Shown: positions 49,660-59,046 of the stretch, piece by piece
Layout: each line of letters opens with the position of its first letter
How positions within the stretch are numbered: the stretch's first letter is position 1
From: Phaeodactylibacter xiamenensis
GTDB lineage: Bacteria > Bacteroidota > Bacteroidia > Chitinophagales > Saprospiraceae
DNA: 64,000 nucleotides
Reading direction: 5' to 3'
Assembly: GCF_000759025.1 (NCBI RefSeq)
Contig: NZ_JPOS01000035.1
Span: 148,741 to 212,740, forward strand
The notes under the pieces: generated by a model
Database searches by the model: none
What the model was told of the DNA's origin: nothing
The model's input: only the letters and a program-made list of their open reading frames with translations
Translations under genes and position numbers: made by a program

Positions 49660-51036
49660 ATGACCAACCCCTCCTTCTTCGACCGCCTCAATAACTGGGC
49701 CCGCAATTCCGTCACCCTCAAGCTGCTGACCGTAGGCCTGCTGGTCCTGATTTTGCTGATCCCCGCCAGTATGGTCAATTCGTTGATTATGGAGCGGGAA
49801 AGCATACGCGATAATGCGGTGGAAGAGGTGAGCGCTAAATGGGGCGGCCCGCAGACGGTAGCCGGCCCGGTGCTCTCCGTACCCTACGAGCGGGTGCTGA
49901 CCAATTCGGAGGGGAAGCCTGTGACGGAGCGCGGCTATGCTCATTTTCTGCCAGACACGTTGGCAGTAGAAGGGGAGCTGCTGCCCCAAAAGCGCTACCG
50001 GGGTATTTATGTGGTGGTGCTGTACAATGCGCAGCTTGCTGTCCGAGGGCATTTCTCTGGGCTGCGGGCAGATGCGCTATCCGTGCCGGAAGAGAGTTTG
50101 CAGTGGGAAGAAGCCATTTTCACCATTGGCATCAGTGATATGAAGGGCGTGGAGGCGGCCATCGCGGTGCAATTCAACGATACCACGCTGCAGCTCGGCC
50201 CGGGGACGGTCACCAATAACATCTACAGTTCCGGGGCAAGTGTGCCTTTTCCTCTGCCTCGGGGGGCTGACAGCAATATCAGCTTCGCCTACGATCTTAA
50301 CCTTAATGGCAGCACTGACCTGCACTTTACGCCTTTCGGCAAAACAACTACGGTACAGCTGTCTTCTACCTGGACGGCACCGAGCTTCGAAGGTGCCTTC
50401 CTGCCAGACGAACGGGTGGTGAGCGACAGTGGCTTTACTGCCGATTGGCAGGTGCTGCAGCTCAACCGCAATTATCCGCAGCAGGGCGTGGGGCGTTTTG
50501 TGCAGAGCAATGATCAGGATCCCACTTACTACGGCACTGATCCAGTCCGGCGCATGGCCAGCACCTTCGGTTTGAAGCTGCTCCTGCCCATCGATGAGTA
50601 TCAGAAGACGATGCGGTCGGCCAAGTACGCCATTTACTTCATCTTATTGACCTTCCTGACTTTTTTCTTCATCGAAATCCTCAACCGCAAGCGGCTGCAC
50701 CCGATTCAGTACCTGCTGGTGGGGGCGGGCATTGTGCTGTTTTACATCCTGCTGTTGTCCTTCTCCGAGCACCTGAGCTTTGATACGGCTTACTGGATTG
50801 CCTGCACGGCCATTCTGCTGCTGATCACCGTTTACAGCTACTTTATGCTGCGCAACCGCAAGCTGACCGTCATGGTCTTTGGCATTCTGGCTATTCTATA
50901 CGGCTTTTTCTACTCCATCCTGCAGTTGCAGGACTACGCTCTGCTAATGGGCAGCCTCGGACTGTTGCTCATCCTGGCCGTCATTATGTACCTGACGCGG
51001 AATGTGGATTGGTATGGGTTGAAGCGGGAGGAGTGA
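49660..51036 (+). CDS. creD: CreD-like inner-membrane protein
   Basis: 458 residues from ATG 49660. One N-terminal helix (LTVGLLVLILLIPASMVNSLI), then a periplasmic domain (~60-310) with the CreD pattern ERESIRDNAVEEVSAKWGGPQTVAGPVLSVPY, then five to six C-terminal helices (AIYFILLTFLTFFFIEIL, PIQYLLVGAGIVLFYILLLSF and so on). The order and DPTYYGTDPVRRMASTFGLKLLLPIDEYQKTMRS match CreD. In E. coli CreD belongs to the CreBC regulon and affects envelope integrity; no creBC is here. Confidence 0.92.
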   Translation: MTNPSFFDRLNNWARNSVTLKLLTVGLLVLILLIPASMVNSLIMERESIRDNAVEEVSAKWGGPQTVAGPVLSVPYERVLTNSEGKPVTERGYAHFLPDTLAVEGELLPQKRYRGIYVVVLYNAQLAVRGHFSGLRADALSVPEESLQWEEAIFTIGISDMKGVEAAIAVQFNDTTLQLGPGTVTNNIYSSGASVPFPLPRGADSNISFAYDLNLNGSTDLHFTPFGKTTTVQLSSTWTAPSFEGAFLPDERVVSDSGFTADWQVLQLNRNYPQQGVGRFVQSNDQDPTYYGTDPVRRMASTFGLKLLLPIDEYQKTMRSAKYAIYFILLTFLTFFFIEILNRKRLHPIQYLLVGAGIVLFYILLLSFSEHLSFDTAYWIACTAILLLITVYSYFMLRNRKLTVMVFGILAILYGFFYSILQLQDYALLMGSLGLLLILAVIMYLTRNVDWYGLKREE

Positions 51037-51074
51037 GCTTAGGGGCAGTAAGCCTGATTCAAAAACACCGACAG

Positions 51075-51605
51075 ATGAAATACGAAGAAATATACCAAAA
51101 GCTCAAGAAAAAATACACCGACGAGGAAATCGCAGAGTCCATGTTGATCCCCGCTGATTTGACTTCAGAGGAAGAAAAGCAAATGGCAGAAGAAATGAAA
51201 GCCATCCGACTTCAGCGGCTCAGAGAAGTGACGGATCAAGACCGGATCCTGGCGGATGTCATGCGGCTCCGGTTTCAAATGGAGCGCTATGTCAATACCG
51301 GTGTATTTTCTTTTGACAAGACCTTTGGCAAGTACCTTGAAGAGTATATTCGAATCTTAAATAAGCCACGGAAGGACTTTGCAGAAGATCTGTCCATCCA
51401 TTACACAAAATTGAGCAGGGTCATCAATGATAAAGAAGAGCCAAATATCGGAATGGCTTACCAGTTAGAAAAGCATTCAGGTTATTTGATTAATGCAAGA
51501 TTGTGGTGGAAACTGACCATTAAGAAACAGGAGTTTATCATTGCTCAAGATGATACAACGAGAAAAGAGGAGCAAAAAAAAGTAAGCAATGCACTGAGGG
51601 CTTAG
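51075..51605 (+). CDS. HTH (XRE/HigA-like) protein
   Basis: 176 residues from ATG 51075 (MKYEEIYQKLKKKYTDEEIAESMLIPADLTSEEEKQM). The C-terminal half KPRKDFAEDLSIHYTKLSRVINDKEEPNIGMAYQLEKHSGYLINARLWWKLTIKKQE is a helix-turn-helix of the HigA/addiction-module sort. The N-terminal half is charged coiled helix. No toxin gene is adjacent, so an orphan regulator or antitoxin. The start follows creD by 39 bases and may share its transcript. Confidence 0.75.
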   Translation: MKYEEIYQKLKKKYTDEEIAESMLIPADLTSEEEKQMAEEMKAIRLQRLREVTDQDRILADVMRLRFQMERYVNTGVFSFDKTFGKYLEEYIRILNKPRKDFAEDLSIHYTKLSRVINDKEEPNIGMAYQLEKHSGYLINARLWWKLTIKKQEFIIAQDDTTRKEEQKKVSNALRA

Positions 51606-51667
51606 CAAACCACTTTCCAGCATACAAATGAGGGGCTGTGGTACGCCCTTCTTTTTCAAGCCCCCCA

Positions 51668-53503
51668 CTACTGCACCCCATTATCCAGCATATAGTCGAG
51701 CTGCAGCGCGGCACTGATCAGCGCCAGGTGCGTGAAAGCCTGTGGGAAGTTGCCTACCTGTTCTCCGTTCAGGGCGATCATTTCTGAGAACAGGCCGAGG
51801 TGGTTGGCATAACCAAGCATCTTCTCGAAGTATAGCCTGGCCTTCGTAACCTGACCAGCCTTGGCCAGGTTTTCAATATACCAGAAGGAGCAGAGTGAAA
51901 AAGTGCCTTCTTCACCCTCTAGTCCATCCTTAGCACCGGCGGTAGTGCGGTAGCGGTAGATGAGCGTATCGGCGGAAAGCTCCTCCTCGATCGCCTTAAG
52001 CGTGGATTGCCAGCGCTTCTCATAGGGGCTGAGCAGGCGCACAATGGGAATGAGCAGGGCAGAGGCATCTATGACATCCGAGCCCCGGGCTTGCGTGAAA
52101 GCCTGCTTGTCCTCGTTCCAGAAGTTGTAGTAAATATCTTCGTAAATCTCATTGCGCACCTTCCGCCACTTTTCCTTGGGCGCCGGGAACGACCGGTCGC
52201 GGGCGATGCGGATACCCCGGTCCAGCGCCACCCAGCACATCAGCTTGGAATGAAGAAACTCCTGCTCTCCGCTGCGTACTTCCCAAATGCCGTGCCCTTC
52301 GCGTTGCCAGTTGTCGCTCACGTAGTCAATAATTTCCCGGAGCTCCTGCCAAAACTCAAAGGTGATGGAATTATCGTAGCGGTTGTAGAGGTAAACGGTG
52401 TCGATCAGCTCCCCGAAAATGTCCAGTTGGTACTGTGTGGCGGCGGCATTGCCAATGCGCACCGGTTGGCTGCCCCGGTAACCTTCGAGATGCTCCAGGC
52501 TCTCCTCCTCCAGGCTGTCCGTACCATCCACCCGGTAGACCAGGCGCAGATTGCCGGCATGGTCGAGTTCCTTGCATCGGTCAATAATCCAGTTGATGAA
52601 AGCCTGGGCTTCATCCCGGAACCCCAGCCGCAGAAAAGCGTACATGGAAAAGGCCGAGTCCCGCACCCAGGTATAGCGGTAATCCCAGTTGCGTTCCCCA
52701 CCGATCTCCTCGGGCAGCCCAAAAGTAGCGGCGGCTACCGTTGAGCCATAACGGTAGGAGGTGAGTAACTTGAGCGTGATCGCTGACCGTCGTATAGTGC
52801 TTTGCCAGCGCCCCTTGTAGGTGGTCTGATTGACCCACTCTTCCCAAAAAGTCATGGTCTGCTGCAGCAGCTCTTCCTGGAAAAAGCGGACCGGCCGGGA
52901 GACAGCGTCCCGGTCTTCCACTGCCTCCATCACAAAAGTGGCCTGTTCGCCTTCCTGCAATTCGAAGGTGGTGTAAACGCCATCCTCCCGGACCTCCATG
53001 GCGGTATTGCTGCGCAGGCGGACAGACAGTTGGCACACCGGATTTGACAATAGCACAGAAGTTGTCGATTCCTGCTCAATGGCCGGCGCTTCCCGCCCGT
53101 AATCGAAGCGGGGAGCGCACTTTAGGTTAAAGGTCAGTTTACCGCGGATGCAGTGCAGGGTGCGGACCAGCGCACAACCCTCTTCCTTGTTTTTTACCGG
53201 CATATAATCCGTCAGTTCCGCCATACCGGTTTCGGACAGGAAGCGGGTGAGTAATATAGCCGTATCCGGAAGGTAAAGCTGCTTGATGCGGATGTTGTCA
53301 TCTGCCGGGCAAATCTGGAAACTGCCGCCTTTTTCCTTATCGAGCAGCGCTGCAAACAGGGTAGGGGAGTCAAAACGGGTAAAGGGTAAGTAGTCAATCG
53401 AGCCTTCTCTGGAAACGAGGGCTACGGTATGAAGATTACCAATAACACCGTAGTCTGCAATGGGAAGGTAGGCTGGGTTGCGCTTTTGCTGTGTACTGTC
53501 CAT
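51668..53503 (-). CDS. GH15 family glucoamylase/trehalase-like enzyme
   Basis: 611 residues. N-terminal trehalase-like domain: LPIADYGVIGNLHTVALVSREGSIDYLPFTRFDSPTLFAALLD. (alpha/alpha)6 core: GERNWDYRYTWVRDSAFSMYAFLRLGF, GYRGSQPVRIGNAAATQYQLDIFGELID, HGIWEVRSGEQEFLHSKLMCWVALDRG, EGTFSLCSFWYIENLA. These are typical of bacterial GH15 proteins that hydrolyse trehalose or alpha-glucans; catalytic Glu are expected within HGIWEVRS and EGTFSLCS. No signal peptide, so cytosolic, perhaps trehalose turnover. Confidence 0.88.
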   Translation of the reverse strand: MDSTQQKRNPAYLPIADYGVIGNLHTVALVSREGSIDYLPFTRFDSPTLFAALLDKEKGGSFQICPADDNIRIKQLYLPDTAILLTRFLSETGMAELTDYMPVKNKEEGCALVRTLHCIRGKLTFNLKCAPRFDYGREAPAIEQESTTSVLLSNPVCQLSVRLRSNTAMEVREDGVYTTFELQEGEQATFVMEAVEDRDAVSRPVRFFQEELLQQTMTFWEEWVNQTTYKGRWQSTIRRSAITLKLLTSYRYGSTVAAATFGLPEEIGGERNWDYRYTWVRDSAFSMYAFLRLGFRDEAQAFINWIIDRCKELDHAGNLRLVYRVDGTDSLEEESLEHLEGYRGSQPVRIGNAAATQYQLDIFGELIDTVYLYNRYDNSITFEFWQELREIIDYVSDNWQREGHGIWEVRSGEQEFLHSKLMCWVALDRGIRIARDRSFPAPKEKWRKVRNEIYEDIYYNFWNEDKQAFTQARGSDVIDASALLIPIVRLLSPYEKRWQSTLKAIEEELSADTLIYRYRTTAGAKDGLEGEEGTFSLCSFWYIENLAKAGQVTKARLYFEKMLGYANHLGLFSEMIALNGEQVGNFPQAFTHLALISAALQLDYMLDNGVQ

Positions 53504-53533
53504 ACTTCACTAACGCATCCCAGCCCGATTTGC

Positions 53534-54805
53534 TCAAAATGCATTCGCGGCTTCAGGCACGGGCACCGCCGATAAGGCCTGGCCGAGGTCCCGGATGAGG
53601 TCATCTGCATTTTCTACGCCCACCGATAAACGCACGAGCTGATCCCGTATGCCCATGGCTTCCCGTTCTTCTGGGGGGATACCGGCATGAGTCATGCTTG
53701 CCGGGTGCTGTGCCAGGGATTCGGTGCTGCCCAGGCTAACGGCCAGCTTCACCAGCTTCAGGTGGTTGAGAAAGGCAAAGGCTTGTTGTTCCCCGCCCAC
53801 AATATTGAAGGAAAGCATAGCGCCCGGTGCTTCGCATTGGGTTTGGTACAGGCGGTAGGCTTCTCCATCTGCTTCCGTGAGCAGCCCGAGGTAATTCACG
53901 TGCTCCACTTTCGGGTGGTGGCTGAGGAAATCCGCTACTTTCTGGGCATTGGCGCACTGCTGTTCCATTCTCACCTTGAGGGTTTCCAGGCTGCGCATCA
54001 GCAACCAGCCGGTCCAGGGGCCGGCCATATTGCCAAGGAAAGTCCGCAGAGTTTTGATGGGCATCATGACCTCCCGGCTGCCCAGGCAGGCACCGGCAAT
54101 GACATCGCTATGCCCACCGATGTACTTGGTGGCAGAGTAGAGTACTAAATCGGCACCATGCTTCAGCGGATGCTGCCAGAGCGGGCCCATGTAGGTGTTG
54201 TCTACGGCCACACGAACCGGGCGGTCTTCCGTACCTAATGCATCTGCAATTTGCCGCATGCCCCGGATGTCGATCTGGGTATGGGTGGGGTTGGCAGGCG
54301 TTTCAATGTGGATCATAGCCAGACGGTCGGCCCAGCCTTCTGCCCGGGCACGGCGGATGATGGCATCAGGCGTTTCCGTAGGTTGGAAACCTTGTATCTC
54401 TACGCCCCAGCGGGTGAGGACTTCGGTAATAAAGTGGGAAGTGCCCCCGTACAGCGGCTTACTGTACAGCAATACATCGCCTGGCTTCAGAAAGGCAAGC
54501 ATCGCCGTGGAAATGGCAGACATACCGCTTTCGAATACAGCACATTCTTCGGCCTCATCCCAAAGGCATAGCCGGTTTTCGAGAATCTCCAGGTCTGGGT
54601 TGTTGAGCCGGCTGTAGATGAGGCCCGGCGCTTCTCCCTGATCGGGTTCCCGAAGGCCATAGGCCAGCTCGAAATAAGCTTTGCCCTCCTCTGCGCTTTT
54701 AAACACAAAGGTAGACGTCTGGAAAATGGGGCATTTGATGGCGCCTTCCGACCACTCCGGTTGGTAACCGTGGGACATCATAAGGCTTTCTGGCTTGAAC
54801 TTCAT
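53534..54805 (-). CDS. Cys/Met metabolism PLP-dependent enzyme (cystathionine gamma-synthase family)
   Basis: 423 residues from ATG 54805. Fold-type I: QTSTFVFKSAEEGKAYF, YSRLNNPDLEILENRL, FESGMSAISTAMLAFLKPGD, KPLYGGTSHF, HIETPANPTHTQIDI, VDNTYMGPLWQHPLKHGADLVLYSATKYIGGHSD (PLP Lys227), SLGSTESLAQHPASMTHAGI. The YGGTSH motif and sequence fit the gamma-synthase/gamma-lyase branch. Substrate (homoserine ester plus cysteine, or methionine) cannot be fixed from the sequence. Divergent from the Lrp-family regulator at 55101. Confidence 0.9.
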   Translation of the reverse strand: MKFKPESLMMSHGYQPEWSEGAIKCPIFQTSTFVFKSAEEGKAYFELAYGLREPDQGEAPGLIYSRLNNPDLEILENRLCLWDEAEECAVFESGMSAISTAMLAFLKPGDVLLYSKPLYGGTSHFITEVLTRWGVEIQGFQPTETPDAIIRRARAEGWADRLAMIHIETPANPTHTQIDIRGMRQIADALGTEDRPVRVAVDNTYMGPLWQHPLKHGADLVLYSATKYIGGHSDVIAGACLGSREVMMPIKTLRTFLGNMAGPWTGWLLMRSLETLKVRMEQQCANAQKVADFLSHHPKVEHVNYLGLLTEADGEAYRLYQTQCEAPGAMLSFNIVGGEQQAFAFLNHLKLVKLAVSLGSTESLAQHPASMTHAGIPPEEREAMGIRDQLVRLSVGVENADDLIRDLGQALSAVPVPEAANAF

Positions 54806-55100
54806 AATGATCTGGTTTTCTGTGGGATGCACCCGGCACCCCCAATTTAGTTAGGTTTGAATTAATGTAAGCCGCTGCGTCTAAAGATGCAACGACATTT
54901 GTCAGCAGGGCCCCCGGATGCTGTACCTGAACGACAGGCTTAACACTGTGAATCCCCTTCCGTACAAAAATAGGGCGGTCGAGAAAGAAAACCCATAACG
55001 AGGGAAACACCGGGAAAACAACACTTTTATTACCCCGTGTAAAAGAAAAAGCCTATTTTTAGGTCGAACAACATCCCTAACGATAGAAATTTTTTCGCCA

Positions 55101-55565
55101 ATGAAAGCTTTAGATGCGATCGACCGCCGCATTTTGACGATGCTGCAGGACAACGGCAAGGCCACCAATAAGGAAATTGCCAGTGTGCTGGGAATGAGCA
55201 TTACTCCTATATATGAGCGGATCAAAAAGATGGAGGACGCCGGCTACATCAAAAAGTACACCACCGTGGTGGACAAGGATATGCTGGGGTACCACCTCAT
55301 GGCGTTTTGCAATGTGCGGCTCAAAGAGCATACCAAGGAGTACCTCGAACGCTTCGAGGAACAGGTTGCCGAACTGCCGGAGGTGTCAGAATGCTATCAT
55401 GTTGCGGGCAACTTTGACTACCTGCTTAAAGTAACCGTGGTGGATATGGAAGTGTACCACTTTTTCATCACGACCAAACTGGCTACCCTCGACAATATCG
55501 GCCATGTGCAAAGCTCCTTCGTGATGAAGGAAGTGAAGTGGGAAATTAATGTGCCCATTGAATAG
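55101..55565 (+). CDS. Lrp/AsnC-family transcriptional regulator
   Basis: 154 residues. HTH: DAIDRRILTMLQDNGKATNKEIASVLGMSITPIYERIKKMEDAGYIKKYTTVVDKDMLGY. RAM domain: KEYLERFEEQVAELPEVSECYHVAGNFDYLLKVTVVDMEVYHFFITTKLATLDNIGHVQSSFVMKEVK, with the ligand turn AGNFDY. It probably responds to an amino acid and controls the divergent sulfur-amino-acid gene across the 295-base gap, which shows no other gene. Confidence 0.9.
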   Translation: MKALDAIDRRILTMLQDNGKATNKEIASVLGMSITPIYERIKKMEDAGYIKKYTTVVDKDMLGYHLMAFCNVRLKEHTKEYLERFEEQVAELPEVSECYHVAGNFDYLLKVTVVDMEVYHFFITTKLATLDNIGHVQSSFVMKEVKWEINVPIE

Positions 55566-55654
55566 TGTCTTCCCGGACTGATCATTGAATTTGACTGCTG
55601 GCATACGGTTGAGCCGGAGCGGTATTCTTATCTTCGTCTCCGTTTTCATTGCAA

Positions 55655-56239
55655 ATGAACCGTATGAATACCAAACAGCAAGCCAGCTTGCTCCGTACTT
55701 TTCGCAGTCTCCACCGTTACACCGGAGCGCTGCTTTTCTTTTTCTTTTTCTGGATTGCCGTTTCCGGTCTTTTCCTGGGCTGGAAAAAGCACAGCGGCGG
55801 GGCTATTCTGCCCTCCACCCAGCGCGGTACCTCTCAAAGCCTTACGGAATGGATGCCTGTAGACGAACTCGCCAACCGGGCCATAGCCGCATTGGAAGCG
55901 GCAGACCCACAGGCCGGCACTACAATTGACCGCATGGACCTGCGGCCCGGAAAGGGTGTGGTCAAGGTGCGCTTTGAAGGACATCATACCGAAGTGCAGG
56001 TGGATGGCGCCACGGGCGAAGTCCTGCAGATGGCCACCCGCCACTCCGACTGGCTGGAAGCCCTGCACGATGGTTCTATCGTTGAAGGCCCGCTTGGCAT
56101 CGGAGGCGGCTACTTCAAGCTCGTCTACACCACCATTATGGCCCTGGCGCTGCTGATCTTCACAATAACCGGCTTTTGGCTCTGGTACGGGCCCAAGCGT
56201 TTGCGGGCAGCCAAACGCCACCGAAAGCCCCGGGATTAA
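55655..56239 (+). CDS. PepSY-domain membrane protein
   Basis: 194 residues from ATG 55655. N-terminal helix LHRYTGALLFFFFFWIAVSGLFLGWKK is the PepSY-associated TM motif (H-R-x-x-G). A PepSY-like region follows (ANRAIAALEAADPQAGTTIDRMDLRPGKGVVKVRFEGHHTEVQVDGATGEVLQ), then a second helix LVYTTIMALALLIFTITGFWLWYGPK. Shorter than the four-helix versions that reduce siderophores. Likely iron-linked or protease-inhibitory in the envelope; not confirmed. Confidence 0.8.
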   Translation: MNRMNTKQQASLLRTFRSLHRYTGALLFFFFFWIAVSGLFLGWKKHSGGAILPSTQRGTSQSLTEWMPVDELANRAIAALEAADPQAGTTIDRMDLRPGKGVVKVRFEGHHTEVQVDGATGEVLQMATRHSDWLEALHDGSIVEGPLGIGGGYFKLVYTTIMALALLIFTITGFWLWYGPKRLRAAKRHRKPRD

Positions 56240-56291
56240 AACACAATTGAAATAATCCGCCCTCAAATTTTCGCACTTTCCCGAAAAAGCC

Positions 56292-56299
56292 TATCTTTG
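56292..56299 (+). promoter_or_regulatory. Predicted -7 box of rpmE2 promoter
   Basis: TATCTTTG, exact TAnnTTTG, 34 bases before the rpmE2 ATG; a TTTCG at 56268 sits at the -33 distance. Confidence 0.6.
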
Positions 56300-56333
56300 C
56301 ATTCCGTTTTAAGAAGCTAAAGTAACGAGCGCA

Positions 56334-56621
56334 ATGAAAAATGATCTTCATCCAGATAACTACCGCATGGTAGTGTTCAAAGATTTCTCTTCCGGTGATT
56401 CTTTCATCACACGGTCTTGTGTGGCTACAAAGGATACCATCACTTGGGAAGACGGCAAAGAGTACCCACTGGCCAAGCTGGAGATTTCCGCTTATTCTCA
56501 CCCATTCTTTACGGGTAAGATGAAGTTTGTGGATACTGCCGGCCGTATCGACAAGTTTAATAAGAAGTTCGCTAAGACGCGCTTCGCAAAGCAAAAAGAG
56601 CAGGAGGAGCAGGAAGACTAG
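56334..56621 (+). CDS. rpmE2: 50S ribosomal protein L31 type B
   Basis: 95 residues; [79 protein letters not shown] is the type B L31 pattern without the C-x-x-C zinc site of type A. Only type B is in the window. The acidic tail (KEQEEQEED) is usual. Own promoter and terminator. Confidence 0.96.
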   Translation: MKNDLHPDNYRMVVFKDFSSGDSFITRSCVATKDTITWEDGKEYPLAKLEISAYSHPFFTGKMKFVDTAGRIDKFNKKFAKTRFAKQKEQEEQED

Positions 56622-56648
56622 GTCTTCTCAGGCGCTCGCCGCTCGCAG

Positions 56649-56683
56649 AGGGGTAGTTTTGCAAAATATGCAAAGCTACCCCT
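56649..56683 (+). terminator. rpmE2 terminator
   Basis: AGGGGTAG (56649-56656) pairs with CTACCCCT (56676-56683); inner TTTTGCA/TGCAAA extends the stem. Located 28 bases after the rpmE2 stop and followed by a T-rich run. Confidence 0.8.
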
Positions 56684-56733
56684 TCGTTTGTTATTTCTGT
56701 CTCCAAAATGGTGGAAAGCTTGGTCCGCCTCTA

Positions 56734-56741
56734 TATATTTG
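56734..56741 (+). promoter_or_regulatory. Predicted -7 box of GlmU-like operon
   Basis: TATATTTG, exact TAnnTTTG, 130 bases upstream of ATG 56871, with TTGG about 12-14 bases further upstream as a weak -33 candidate. The long leader holds no visible ORF. Confidence 0.5.
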
Positions 56742-56870
56742 CCGCATAACCCTAAGGGACGGGAACAAAATAAACTGGTCCGTTTTGGGTTTTGCGTCCC
56801 GGTTAACCTGGATGCAAAAGCCTAAAGAAAAACGGTCTGGCTTATTTCCGTCAAACTACTAAATGCCATT

Positions 56871-58082
56871 ATGCCCAATATTATTCTCTTTGACAACGAA
56901 GTCCGTGACCGGCTCCTGCCGCTGACCTTTACCCGCCCGGTGGGAGAACTCCGGATGGGGATACTGACTATTCGCGAAAAATGGGAACGCTGGATGGATG
57001 CCCCGGTTTCCTACATCACACAGGATTACCTGGCGGAGCGCTTCGAAATTGAGTACGGCAAAGACAATTACATCATCAATGGATCTGTACTGCCTTCGCC
57101 TCAGCTGGTCCGCCTCATTAAGCAGATGGACTACAACGAGGCTTACCTCCGGGGGGAAGAGCTCATCGTGGCCAAACTGGATGAGGAGCAGATCAGCCGC
57201 CTCATTAGTGATGACGACATCAGCGAGCTTAATGGGTTCGATCTGGAGGGGACAGAGTACCTGAAGATCGATTACCTCTGGGATATCTACCGCCATAATC
57301 AGCAGGCCATTGCCGAAGACTTTGAGCTGCTTACCAAAGGGCGCAAGTCTGCCCCCCTGAGCGCGAGCAATCGGGTAGTTGGTGATCCGAAGCAGATTTT
57401 CCTGGAGGAAGGCGCTAATGTGGAGTGTGCCACCCTGAATACGGTGGACGGCCCCATCTACTTCGGAAAAGACAGCCTGGTGATGGAAGGCTGTATGATC
57501 CGGGGCGGTTTCAGCCTGGGCGAGGGCGGCATTCTGAAAATGGGCGCCAAAGTATACCGGGGCACCACCCTTGGCCCCGGTTGCAAAGGAGGAGGGGAAA
57601 TCAACAACGTGGTCATGCTGGCCAACAGCAATAAAAGCCACGAAGGCTACCTCGGCAATGCCGTTCTCGGCGAATGGTGCAACATCGGTGCCGATACCAA
57701 TGCTTCTAACCTCAAGAACAACTACGATGAGGTGCGGGTATGGAGCTATGAGGAAGAGCGCTTTGTGAAGACCGGGCAGCAGTTCTGCGGCTTATTCATG
57801 GGCGACCACTCCAAAACGGGGATCTCCACCATGCTCAATACCGGTACGGTGATTGGGGTGTGTTCCAATGTATTTGGTGAGGGTTTCCCGCGTACCTTTA
57901 TCCCTTCTTTTGCCTGGGGCGGCAAGCAGGGCTTTCAGACTTACCGTTCCGACAAGGCCTTCGAGACGATGGACCGGGTGATGGAGCGCCGGGGGCACAC
58001 GCTTTCGGTGCAGGAGCGCCTCATTTTGCTGCGGGTCTTTGAAGACACCCGTCAGTACCGCAAATGGGAAAAAGAAGACTGA
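56871..58082 (+). CDS. GlmU-family sugar nucleotidyltransferase-like protein
   Basis: 403 residues. N-terminal start MPNIILFDNEVRDRLLPLTFTRPVGELRMGILTIREKWERW is the Bacteroidota 'GlmU family' N-domain. The C-terminal half has left-handed beta-helix repeats (GPIYFGKDSLVMEGCMIRGGFSLGEGGILKMGAKVYRGTTLGPGCKGGGEINNVVMLANSNKSHEGYLGNAVLGEWCNIGADTNASN). It is a putative nucleotidyl/acyltransferase, not true GlmU, and the substrate is unknown. It overlaps the next gene by one base. Confidence 0.85.
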   Translation: MPNIILFDNEVRDRLLPLTFTRPVGELRMGILTIREKWERWMDAPVSYITQDYLAERFEIEYGKDNYIINGSVLPSPQLVRLIKQMDYNEAYLRGEELIVAKLDEEQISRLISDDDISELNGFDLEGTEYLKIDYLWDIYRHNQQAIAEDFELLTKGRKSAPLSASNRVVGDPKQIFLEEGANVECATLNTVDGPIYFGKDSLVMEGCMIRGGFSLGEGGILKMGAKVYRGTTLGPGCKGGGEINNVVMLANSNKSHEGYLGNAVLGEWCNIGADTNASNLKNNYDEVRVWSYEEERFVKTGQQFCGLFMGDHSKTGISTMLNTGTVIGVCSNVFGEGFPRTFIPSFAWGGKQGFQTYRSDKAFETMDRVMERRGHTLSVQERLILLRVFEDTRQYRKWEKED

Positions 58083-58759
58083 TGGAGGTTCCCCGCTGGA
58101 AACGATGGCTGTCTTACCTCACGGAGGTGCATGTGGAGAGTGCGCCCAGCGAGGTCAATCCGCATCTGTATGTGAGCATGCGCAACGGCCGGTATCAATT
58201 GTCTACTGCCAACGCCATTTACTCCTACGAGGACTTGTACACCAACTTCCTGTATGCCTTCCGGCAAATCGACTTTGCCCGCCTGCTTGGCCGGGAAGTG
58301 CTGCTGCTGGGGCTGGGGCTGGGTTCGGTACCGCTGATGCTGGAGCGCGTCTTTAAGCAGGATTTCAGCTACCTCGCCGTTGAGCTGGACCCCCACGTCA
58401 TCTACCTCGCCAACACCTATGCGCTGAGCGGGCTGTCCTCCCCGGTCACCACCATCTGCGCCGACGCCTTTGCCTATACGCAGCAACTGGACGAAACCTT
58501 CGCCCTCATCTGTATGGATATCTTTCTGGATGACGTCATCCCCGCCGCTTTCCTAACTGCCTCCTACCTGGAAACCCTGCGTGGCCTGCTGCAACCGGGC
58601 GGCGTGCTCCTCTACAACTGCCTCTACCGCAACCCGGATGACAAGCGGGATACGGAGGCCTTCTACACCAACATTTTCCAGCAGGTCTTCCCCAATGCCA
58701 CTTCCCTGGATGTCCAGGGGAACTGGATTTTGGTGAGTGATGGGGGCGTGGTGGGATGA
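58082..58759 (+). CDS. Spermidine-synthase-like methyltransferase-fold protein
   Basis: 225 residues from ATG 58082, overlapping the GlmU-like stop (TGATG). Rossmann motif VLLLGLGLGSVPLMLER, then YLAVELDPHVIYLANTY, ICADAFAYTQQ, FALICMDIFLDD: the spermidine-synthase/SAM fold. The N-terminal beta domain is reduced. Probably an aminopropyl- or methyltransferase-like protein. The last ~20 codons are duplicated at 62217-62280. Confidence 0.75.
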   Translation: MEVPRWKRWLSYLTEVHVESAPSEVNPHLYVSMRNGRYQLSTANAIYSYEDLYTNFLYAFRQIDFARLLGREVLLLGLGLGSVPLMLERVFKQDFSYLAVELDPHVIYLANTYALSGLSSPVTTICADAFAYTQQLDETFALICMDIFLDDVIPAAFLTASYLETLRGLLQPGGVLLYNCLYRNPDDKRDTEAFYTNIFQQVFPNATSLDVQGNWILVSDGGVVG

Positions 58760-59046
58760 AAAGCGGTTTTTTTTTTGCAATTACATTAGCGAGCGCTGCC
58801 TGAGCATGGATTTGACCATAGCTACAGGCTTGATTATTAGCTCGATATCTTTTCTTCCATTTGTAATTGCCGAAAATCTGCTCTGTCTTTTTTTGGGGAA
58901 AGTGTCACAAAAAAGTTTCCGGAGCCTTCTTATCTTTAGGGTGACAATAGGATAAGCGCTTATTCTTTATCTCTCAAGTTTTAAACACTGAACAATGAAC
59001 TTGCTTAATCTTTCGCGTGGCGCTGTTATTACAGAAGTCACACACA
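58698..59046. repeat. Segmental duplication, copy 1 (~349 bp)
   Basis: From the last codons of the spermidine-synthase-like gene, through the promoter block, to the first ~15 codons of the M4 peptidase. Copy 2 at 62217-62560 has the same order of blocks with scattered substitutions and small indels. The best conserved block (about 58905-58965) holds TTATCTT-AGGGTGACAAT and the palindrome ATAAGCGCTTAT. Confidence 0.8.
58952..58963. promoter_or_regulatory. ATAAGCGCTTAT palindrome (operator candidate)
   Basis: Perfect 12-bp palindrome 32 bases before the M4 peptidase ATG, preserved in the duplicated copy at 62471-62482 while flanks diverged. It follows a TATCTTTA -7-like box. Retention suggests a regulator binding site. 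Confidence 0.55.

Noticed and set aside
49375..50052. 225-codon minus-strand frame across the FGE/OMP scar and creD start
   Set aside because: It overlaps creD and the OMP remnant; both explain the sequence, and its protein is low-complexity without motifs.
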